Of a DNA stretch of 12,654 nucleotides, positions 7,372-12,654 are shown piece by piece. How positions within the stretch are numbered: the stretch's first letter is position 1; each line of letters starts with the position of its first letter. The notes beneath the pieces are model-generated. The model searched no databases, was not told the origin of the DNA, and worked only from the letters and a program-made list of their open reading frames with translations. The position numbers and the translations under genes are program-made. The DNA comes from Pseudomonadota bacterium (GTDB lineage Bacteria > Pseudomonadota > Alphaproteobacteria > Reyranellales > Reyranellaceae), in contig JAEZHS010000578.1 in the NCBI GenBank assembly GCA_023436825.1, forward strand, positions 1 to 12,654. The letters run 5' to 3'.

Positions 7372-8262
7372 CTACGGAACCACGCCCGCAGGCAACGACA
7401 TGCAATGTCGCGCAATCGCGCCGGGGGTCGTGAGCCAAATGCGATCGCGGTCTTTCGCAATGTGACGCAGCGCGCGCTTGAGATGCCGCAGGCGATGCGG
7501 CTGGCCGACCAGATAAGCATGCAGCGCCACGCCCATGACCAGCGGCCGCTCCTGCGACAGCTCCAGCATTTCATCGAACTGGTCGATGACGATGTCGGCG
7601 AATGCCTCGCCGCCGATCTTGCGGCCGACGATCTGCGGAATGTCGTTCACTTCCTGTGGATAGGGCACGGCGAGGATGCGCTTGTCACCGCGACAGCGAA
7701 ACCAGACCGGCTGGTCGTCCATGCACCAGTCGAGCAGGTAGCGGTAGCCTGCTTCCGCCAACAGGTCGGGCGTAACGTGGCTGTGCGAGATCCACGGCCC
7801 CAGCCAGCCGTCCGGAGCGCGGCCTTCGGCTTCCGTCAGGCGATTCGTGGCTTCGACGATCAGATTCCGTTCGGCCGCCTCGTCGAGCTCGCCCTGCCGC
7901 TCGGCATTGGTGCGGCCATGGCCCACGATCTCGTCGCCGCGGGCGCGGCAGGCCGCCACCAGCGCCGGCGCATAGTCGTACATCGCGCTGTTGACCAGAG
8001 CGGCCATCGGCAATTGCAGCGCATCGAAGGCATCGAGCATGTACCAGGCGCCGACGCGATTGCCATAATCGCGCCATGCATAGTTGAGAATGTCTGGATG
8101 TGGTCCACCCGGCGCCAGCTCCGCACCGAGCCCCTCGCCGTAGGAAAAATGCTCGAGATTGAGGGCGAAGTAGACGGCGAGCCGTCGGCCATTCGGCCAG
8201 GCGTAGGCCGTGCGACCACGCAGAGGCACATAGCCGTAGCGGTCGTGTGTTCGGAGCTTCAT
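7372..8262 (-). CDS. Polysaccharide deacetylase (NodB/CE4) superfamily protein, PuuE allantoinase-like branch
   Basis: The superfamily hydrolyses amide bonds. This branch resembles PuuE, which opens the cyclic amide of allantoin, more than chitin or peptidoglycan deacetylases. The 296-residue protein has WPNGRRLAVYFALNLEHF (22-39), where Asn35-Leu-Glu37 stands where classical members have the metal-binding Asp pair. Further motifs are GDEIVGHGRTNAE (109-121, His115), GWLGPWISHSHVTPDLLAEA (152-171), YRYLLDW (173-179), VPYPQEVND (199-207) and LHAYLVGQPHRL (247-258). No signal peptide is present, so it should act in the cytoplasm. The ATG at 8262-8260 begins the usual N-terminus (MKLRTHDRYGYVP), although only CGGGG precedes it as a weak ribosome-binding site. 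It is the first gene of the minus-strand cluster, which suggests a hydrolytic step on the imported compound. The substrate is not known. Confidence 0.88.
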   Translation of the reverse strand: MKLRTHDRYGYVPLRGRTAYAWPNGRRLAVYFALNLEHFSYGEGLGAELAPGGPHPDILNYAWRDYGNRVGAWYMLDAFDALQLPMAALVNSAMYDYAPALVAACRARGDEIVGHGRTNAERQGELDEAAERNLIVEATNRLTEAEGRAPDGWLGPWISHSHVTPDLLAEAGYRYLLDWCMDDQPVWFRCRGDKRILAVPYPQEVNDIPQIVGRKIGGEAFADIVIDQFDEMLELSQERPLVMGVALHAYLVGQPHRLRHLKRALRHIAKDRDRIWLTTPGAIARHCMSLPAGVVP

Positions 8263-8307
8263 CCCCGAAAATTAACGTCGGAAGTCACGAAGGGCTACGG
8301 TCAGACC
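8263..8307. promoter_or_regulatory. 45-bp divergent intergenic region
   Basis: This is the whole space between the start codons of the minus-strand deacetylase and the plus-strand exported protein. It is too short for two separate promoters, so one or both must lie inside the opposite gene or overlap here. GAAAATTAAC (8267-8276) is an AT-rich island that could hold a -10 element. GAAGGG (8289-8294) is a possible, distantly spaced, ribosome-binding site for the plus-strand gene. No clear -35/-10 pair was recognised on either strand. Confidence 0.35.
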
Positions 8308-9594
8308 ATGCTCACTCGACTGCTGTCCGCTGCCCTCGCCGGCTGCCTGCTTCTCCTCACCGGCTCCCCGGCCTTCGCCTACTACTCGAAAGACTCGTAC
8401 GAAGGCGAGGTCACCTTCATCGGCATGGTCGAGATCGCCGAGGATGCGCCCGACTTCCTGCTGCTGCCCTCGTACATCAGCCGGCAGCTCCTCTATCTCG
8501 CCGGCCCGCTGCAGGCCGCGCCCAGGAAGGCCGCCGCCAAGAACGACGCGAAAGTCGACGTTCTCGGCAAGCATCGCGACGGCAAGACCGGCAAGCTCTA
8601 CGTGCGCTACCGCTATACGGGCACGTTCGTTCTCGACAGCGCGCTCCACGACGTCGTCAAGATTCGCCTGCCCCTCAACCTCGACGAGATCTGGGAGCGC
8701 TCAAGCGACAATTGCTTCAGCTGGGGCGACAAATACCGCATGGCCTACTTCTGGGCTCCGCTGAACAAAGGCTGCCCGCTGGTCGACGGTGTCGACTATC
8801 TGACGGCAGACGGCACGATCGTCGCAAAACGAGCCAACACCACCAGCACCACGCCCGCCTACGAGCGACTGGCCAACGGCAGCGGCGAGATCCGCATCGT
8901 GCTGACGTTCGGCGCCGACGACGACAAGAACGGCAAATCCGCTCCCGACAAGAACCCTGACTACAACGCCGCGAACTACCGGGACATTCGCAAGTTCCTG
9001 CTCAATCAAGGCTTCGCGGTGCGCACCGTCCCGCTCGACGAGCGCGAGCGTGAATGTGGAAATACGAAGCCTCTGGCCGCCTCGCCGGGCCATGTCGAGG
9101 AGTTCGCTCGCAAGGATGGCGGGCGCAGGATCGTCGTCCGCCTGTTCTGGGGCGTCACCAACATCGGCGAGGACAGCGTCGCCTTCTTCTGCATGGCGAA
9201 GGAGGCCGCGGAACGCGGTTCCGTGTTCCTGTACTCGGGACATTCCCGCGTCGGCCTGCTGGACCTCGCCTACATGGGCGATCAGATCGGCGCGCCGATC
9301 AAGATGAACCACGACCAGTACCAGATCTATGGCTTCTTCGGCTGCTCCAGCTACAGCTACTACAATCTTTCCTACTTCGCGGCGAAGGCCTCGAAGACCG
9401 ATCCCGAAGGCACGAAGAACGCCGACATCATCACCAACTGCATCACGGGTTCCTTCGGGTCGATGACGGATTTCACCATCAAGACCCTGACCCCCATCTT
9501 CAACTGGTCCGCGCGCGGCACCAAGGCCACTTGGCAACAGATCATGAATTCCTACTCGGAGAGATTCCTGACCGGGGTCAACGGCGACGAGTAA
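8308..9594 (+). CDS. Exported protein of unknown function, possible clan CD-like cysteine peptidase fold
   Basis: I do not recognise this gene. The 428-residue product begins with a signal peptide (MLTR, hydrophobic 5-18, probable cleavage after AFA at 24). Residues 10-13 read LAGC, which mimics a lipobox, but the hydrophobic run before it is short. The middle is rich in beta-strand-like segments with cysteines at 136, 156, 250 and 295. The C-terminal half contains RGSVFLYSGHSRVGLL with His312 and YQIYGFFGCSSYSYYN with Cys346, each directly after a hydrophobic strand. This resembles the His/Cys dyad of caspase/gingipain-type peptidases, although GHS replaces the usual HG. The frame is open well upstream, inside the antisense of the deacetylase, so I chose the ATG at 8308 because it begins the signal peptide. 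The nearest purine-rich site, GAAGGG, is 13 bases away. It stands alone between two importer clusters. Confidence 0.85.
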   Translation: MLTRLLSAALAGCLLLLTGSPAFAYYSKDSYEGEVTFIGMVEIAEDAPDFLLLPSYISRQLLYLAGPLQAAPRKAAAKNDAKVDVLGKHRDGKTGKLYVRYRYTGTFVLDSALHDVVKIRLPLNLDEIWERSSDNCFSWGDKYRMAYFWAPLNKGCPLVDGVDYLTADGTIVAKRANTTSTTPAYERLANGSGEIRIVLTFGADDDKNGKSAPDKNPDYNAANYRDIRKFLLNQGFAVRTVPLDERERECGNTKPLAASPGHVEEFARKDGGRRIVVRLFWGVTNIGEDSVAFFCMAKEAAERGSVFLYSGHSRVGLLDLAYMGDQIGAPIKMNHDQYQIYGFFGCSSYSYYNLSYFAAKASKTDPEGTKNADIITNCITGSFGSMTDFTIKTLTPIFNWSARGTKATWQQIMNSYSERFLTGVNGDE

Positions 9595-9637
9595 CCGGCT
9601 GCACAGCGCCGGGCGACGACTCCGCGCACCAGCGAGA

Positions 9638-9666
9638 CGTAGCGCCCGCAATCCCGATGCGCTACG
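9638..9666. promoter_or_regulatory. 8-bp perfect inverted repeat upstream of the permease gene
   Basis: CGTAGCGC (9638-9645) and GCGCTACG (9659-9666) are exact reverse complements with a 13-base spacer, centred about 77 bases before the permease TTG. The position suits an operator for the transporter operon or a transcript stem after the exported-protein gene. No T-run follows, so a standard terminator is unlikely. A weaker stem, CCGGC/GCCGG at 9595-9612, lies directly after the preceding stop codon. The rest of the 134-base gap shows no recognisable promoter. Confidence 0.4.
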
Positions 9667-9712
9667 GTTACACAGGGAATGAAGACAAAGTCGGCATCTG
9701 AAGCCGCTATTG

Positions 9713-9719
9713 GGAGGAG
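9713..9719 (+). promoter_or_regulatory. Shine-Dalgarno that fixes the permease TTG start
   Basis: GGAGGAG ends nine bases before the TTG at 9729. It is the strongest ribosome-binding sequence in the window. No ATG or GTG in the same frame lies before the first membrane helix at a comparable distance, so it supports TTG as the real start. Confidence 0.75.
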
Positions 9720-9728
9720 TAGTTCGCG

Positions 9729-11489
9729 TTGACGGCGACGAGTGCTGAAGCCCTGCCGGCTGCCCGCGATACCACGGACGCGCCGCGGCGGTGGGCCGCC
9801 CCGCTATGGGTCGGCGCGCTGCTGATCGTGCTGGCGTTCCTGGTGATCTATCCGCTGCTGATGCTGGTGTTCGGTGCGCTGAGCGATTCCAACCCGATCG
9901 TCGACGGGTTCGGCGCCTTCCGGCCGTCGGCGAAGCACTTCTTCGACGTGCTGGCCAACGAGAACGTCCATCTCGCCTTCTTCAACGCCATCGTGGCCTG
10001 CGGCGGCGGGACCATCCTGGCGGTGGTGATCGGGCTCGCCTTCTCGTGGATCGTCGTGCGCACCAACACGCCGTTCAAGGGCTTCATCGCCGGCGCCAGC
10101 ATGATCCCCCTGTTCGTGCCGCCACTGGTCGCCGGCGTCGCCTGGGGTATCCTGGGCTCGCCCAAGACCGGCCTCCTGAACACCGTGCTCAAATGGGTGG
10201 GCATCGACTTCCGCTTCGACTTCTACTCGATGAGCGGGCTGATCGTGGTGTTCGGCATCTACTATGCGCCGTACGTCTACATGTTCACCGCCTCGGCGCT
10301 CCGGAACATGGACCCGAGCCTCGAGGAAGCCTCGGAAGTGTCGGGCGCCTCGGCCTTCACCACCCTCTTCACCGTCACCTTCCCGCTGATCGCGCCCGCG
10401 ATCCTGGCGGGCTCGCTGCTTTCCTTCGTGGTGATGCTGGGCATCTACGGCGTCCCGGCGGCGCTCGGTGCACCCGCCAACATCAGCGTGCTCACGACCT
10501 ACATCTTCAAGCTCACCGCCTGGAGTCCGCCGCTCTACAACACCGCCGCCGCCGTCGCGATCCTGCTGATGGTGGTCACGGCGATCCTGGTGTGGGCGCA
10601 GCAGAGGGTCCTTTCCGGCAAGAGCTACGCCACGGTCGCCGGCAAGGCGTTCCGGCCGCGCGCTCTCAATCTCGGGCGATGGCGCTGGTTCACCTTCAGC
10701 CTGGCGCTGGTCTACCTGTTCGTCGTCGTCGTCCTGCCGACCTTGGCGCTGGTCATCGCCGCCTTCCGCAGGTTCCTGTTCTTCAAGGACTTCAGCGCGC
10801 TGTTCGACTGGAAGCAGTACAGCTGGGTCCATTTCAACAGCGTGTTCGACAATCCGCTGACCATGCTGTCGATCTGGAACACGCTGAAGGTCGGCGTCAT
10901 CACGGCAGTGGTCGGCGGCGCGCTGGCCTTCGCCATCGGCTACACGGTGAACCGCACCACCGTCCGCGGCCGGCGCTCGATCGACCTTCTGGCGACGCTG
11001 CCGGTCGCCATCCCGGGCCTGGTCGTCGGCGTCGCCTATCTGTGGGCCTGGATCGGCCTGCCCGGCGGCCTCTACGGCACGATCTGGATCCTGGCACTGG
11101 CCTTCGTCGCGCGCTTCATGCCCGACACCGTGAAGGCGCTGTCGACCTCGTTTCTGCAGATCCACAGGGAGCTCGAGGAAGCCGCCTGGATCTGCGGCCG
11201 CGGGCTGTTGGGCACCATCCGCACGATCGTGCTGCCGCTCGCGAAGCCCGGCGTCGTGGCGTCGATGACGCTCTTGTTCGTGCTGGCGATCCGCGAGCTC
11301 GGCTCCTCACTGTTCCTCTACACCAGCGACACGATGGTGATGGCTGTGCTGCTGCTCGACTACTACGAGGGCGGAAACGTCGGGAAGACCGCGGCGTTCA
11401 GCCTGGTGCAGACGGTGATCCTGGGAGTCCTGCTGGGGCTCACGACCTGGATCTCACGCGAGACGACGCAGAACACCCGCTTCAACTGA
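9729..11489 (+). CDS. Two-domain ABC transporter permease (iron/spermidine/thiamine type, FbpB/AfuB-like)
   Basis: Inner-membrane channel of a second importer, with both permease halves fused in one 586-residue chain as in ferric-iron (FbpB/SfuB/AfuB) and thiamine (ThiP) systems. About twelve hydrophobic segments run from residue 27 to 572. Two EAA coupling loops mark the two domains: EEASEVSGASAFTTLFTVTF at 199-218, and EEAAWICGRGLLGTIRTIVL at 483-502. The soluble linker lies near 291-318. The TTG start is supported by GGAGGAG nine bases upstream. The binding-protein gene follows after a 26-base gap, and an ATPase follows that, giving the order permease, receptor, ATPase. The fused form favours iron-type or related cargo, but sequence alone does not give the substrate. 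Confidence 0.93.
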   Translation: MTATSAEALPAARDTTDAPRRWAAPLWVGALLIVLAFLVIYPLLMLVFGALSDSNPIVDGFGAFRPSAKHFFDVLANENVHLAFFNAIVACGGGTILAVVIGLAFSWIVVRTNTPFKGFIAGASMIPLFVPPLVAGVAWGILGSPKTGLLNTVLKWVGIDFRFDFYSMSGLIVVFGIYYAPYVYMFTASALRNMDPSLEEASEVSGASAFTTLFTVTFPLIAPAILAGSLLSFVVMLGIYGVPAALGAPANISVLTTYIFKLTAWSPPLYNTAAAVAILLMVVTAILVWAQQRVLSGKSYATVAGKAFRPRALNLGRWRWFTFSLALVYLFVVVVLPTLALVIAAFRRFLFFKDFSALFDWKQYSWVHFNSVFDNPLTMLSIWNTLKVGVITAVVGGALAFAIGYTVNRTTVRGRRSIDLLATLPVAIPGLVVGVAYLWAWIGLPGGLYGTIWILALAFVARFMPDTVKALSTSFLQIHRELEEAAWICGRGLLGTIRTIVLPLAKPGVVASMTLLFVLAIRELGSSLFLYTSDTMVMAVLLLDYYEGGNVGKTAAFSLVQTVILGVLLGLTTWISRETTQNTRFN

Positions 11490-11515
11490 ACATCGTACCT
11501 GGAGGGAACACGGCA

Positions 11516-12553
11516 ATGAAAAGGCGTACATTTACCAAGACCGCGGTGCTCGGAACCGCCGGCATCTTGACAGGTGGCCTGCCTGCGATGGCGCAGCAGG
11601 AGAAGTTCGGCACCAAGGAGGAGAGCGCCGCCGCCGAGAAGGAAGGAGGGCTCACCTACTACACGGCGAACTTCGCCGAGGTCGAGCAGGAGGTCATCAA
11701 GGAATTCAACAAGGTCTTCCCGAAGATCAAGGTGGCGATGGTGCGGGCCCCGGGCGGCCAGCTCATCTCCCGCATCAAGACGGAAGCCGCGGCGGGCAAG
11801 CTCGGCGCCGACGTCGTCAACCATTCCGACCGCGGCCTGATGCTGGAGCTGCAGGACCTGTTCCAGGACTACAAGCCGCCCAATGCCGCCGACTACCGGC
11901 CCGACGCGCTGGTCTCGCCCAAGCTGTGGCCGGGCGTCACGCTGGGCTGGGCGATCGCCTACAACACCCAGCTGGTGAAGACCGCGCCCAAGACCTGGAA
12001 GGACCTTCTGAACCCCGAATACAAGAACAAGCAGATCGGCCAGGTGGTCGGCCCGTCGGGCGGGACGACCTGGACCCGCATCATGTTCGAGCGCCAGGTG
12101 CTGGGCGAAGACTACTGGAAGCAGCAGGCAGCGCTGGGCATCGCGCTCTATCCGTCGGGCGCCCCGCTCTCCGACGCCCTGGTGCGTGGCGAGGTCTCGA
12201 TCGCCCCGCTGCTCTACAACATCATCTACACCAAGATCGTCGAGGGTGCGCCGGCCGAGGCGGTCTTCGCGCCCGAGGGCGTGCCGATCATCCCCTATGC
12301 CGACGGCATTACCAAGACGTCCAAGAGCCCGAACGCCGCAAAGCTCTTCATGAACTGGCGTCTCAGCAAGGAAGGTCAGGCTTTCCAGATATCCAAGCTC
12401 GGCAACATCACCTCGATGAAGGAACCGCCCTCGTTCCCCAAGGGTTGGGACCCGAAGACGATCAAGGTGTGGGTGCCGAACTTCGAGCAGTTCGAGAAGC
12501 TGCGCGAGCCCTGGCTCAACGATTGGAACAAGACCTACGGCTACCGTCAGTGA
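11516..12553 (+). CDS. ABC transporter extracellular solute-binding protein, iron-type (FbpA/AfuA-like), probable Tat substrate
   Basis: Periplasmic receptor for the fused permease. The 345-residue precursor starts MKRRTFTKTAVLGTAG, a twin-arginine signal (RRTFTK at 3-8, hydrophobic stretch, cleavage probably after AMA at 26). The mature part has the class-typical opening strand GGLTYYTANF (44-53), then EVIKEFNKVFP and RIKTEAAAGKLGADVV. Later it carries WAIAYNTQLV, TWKDLLNPEYKNKQIG and, near the C-terminus, KSPNAAKLFMNWRLSKEGQ. The ATG at 11516 has GGAGGGA (11501-11507) eight bases upstream. The stop overlaps the next gene's GTG. Related receptors bind ferric iron, polyamines, thiamine, phosphonates or sulfonate-like ligands. 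I do not see a clear adjacent Tyr-Tyr iron site at the usual C-terminal position, so iron is only one possibility. Tat export suggests folding before export. Confidence 0.92.
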   Translation: MKRRTFTKTAVLGTAGILTGGLPAMAQQEKFGTKEESAAAEKEGGLTYYTANFAEVEQEVIKEFNKVFPKIKVAMVRAPGGQLISRIKTEAAAGKLGADVVNHSDRGLMLELQDLFQDYKPPNAADYRPDALVSPKLWPGVTLGWAIAYNTQLVKTAPKTWKDLLNPEYKNKQIGQVVGPSGGTTWTRIMFERQVLGEDYWKQQAALGIALYPSGAPLSDALVRGEVSIAPLLYNIIYTKIVEGAPAEAVFAPEGVPIIPYADGITKTSKSPNAAKLFMNWRLSKEGQAFQISKLGNITSMKEPPSFPKGWDPKTIKVWVPNFEQFEKLREPWLNDWNKTYGYRQ

Positions 12554-12654
12554 CAAGCGCGCTTCACATCGAGGACCTGGTCAAGCAGTTCGCGACGGGC
12601 AGGCCCGCCGTGGACGGCGTCAGCTTCGACGTCCCGGCGGGCGAGATCGTGGTG
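12550..12654 (+). CDS. ABC transporter ATP-binding protein, 5' end only
   Basis: A frame begins with GTG at 12550, overlapping the binding-protein stop as GTGA, and runs off the window after 35 codons. The product starts VTSALHIEDLVKQFATG and continues [17 protein letters not shown], the standard opening of an ATPase of the iron/spermidine importer class just before Walker A. No catalytic motif is reached inside the window. Position and overlap make it the motor subunit of the preceding permease and binding protein. It is probably truncated only by the window edge. Confidence 0.85.
   Translation, partial: MTSALHIEDLVKQFATGRPAVDGVSFDVPAGEIVV

Noticed and set aside
7351..8307. In-frame N-terminal extension of about 319 codons before the exported protein
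   Set aside because: It lies antisense to the well-supported deacetylase gene, shows the same shadow composition, and would bury a clear signal peptide that begins at the ATG at 8308.
8338..8346. Lipobox-like LAGC at residues 10-13 of the exported protein
   Set aside because: The hydrophobic stretch before the cysteine is only about six residues and continues after it. Ordinary cleavage after AFA at 24 fits better, although a lipoprotein is not fully excluded.
9791..11515. Upstream open extension of the Tat-type binding protein frame
   Set aside because: It runs inside the permease gene in another frame with shadow composition. The Tat signal and Shine-Dalgarno fix the start at 11516.

Overview
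The window is about 12.7 kb of GC-rich, densely coded bacterial chromosome. Codon use with G/C at third positions, GTG and TTG starts, tight operons and CTCTCCCCC/GGGGGAGAG-type intergenic palindromes suggest an alphaproteobacterium (Hyphomicrobiales or a Reyranella/Rhodospirillales-like lineage). No rRNA or tRNA supports this, so the placement is an inference. No mobile-element genes, tRNAs or CRISPR arrays were found.

Region 1 (65-8262, minus strand) holds seven genes in one direction. In transcription order they are a polysaccharide-deacetylase/PuuE-like hydrolase, an M81 (MlrC-type) metallopeptidase, and a complete peptide-type ABC importer: periplasmic binding protein, permeases DppB and DppC, and ATPases DppD and DppF. 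The dppBCDF genes are tightly packed (1-nt gap, then two GTGA overlaps). The three upstream gaps (96-163 nt) each carry a conspicuous inverted repeat. The set reads as uptake of a peptide or amide-containing compound followed by cytoplasmic hydrolysis. The substrate cannot be read from sequence.

Region 2 (8308-9594, plus strand) is a single exported protein of unknown function, divergent from the deacetylase gene with only 45 bp between the start codons. Its C-terminal half carries a His and a Cys, each after a hydrophobic strand, in an arrangement resembling clan CD cysteine peptidases (gingipain/caspase-like).

Region 3 (9729 to window end, plus strand) is a second ABC importer of the ferric-iron/spermidine/thiamine superfamily. 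It has a two-domain fused permease (TTG start with a strong Shine-Dalgarno), a Tat-type binding protein, and the first 35 codons of an ATPase that overlaps the binding-protein stop by GTGA and runs off the window. An 8-bp perfect inverted repeat upstream of the permease is a possible operator or terminator stem.

Intergenic DNA contains at least two families of dispersed-looking palindromes: a CTCTCCCCC/GGGGGAGAG family at 3915-4040 and 7297-7348, and a GTCATCCCGAGCGCAGCG family at 5704-5770.
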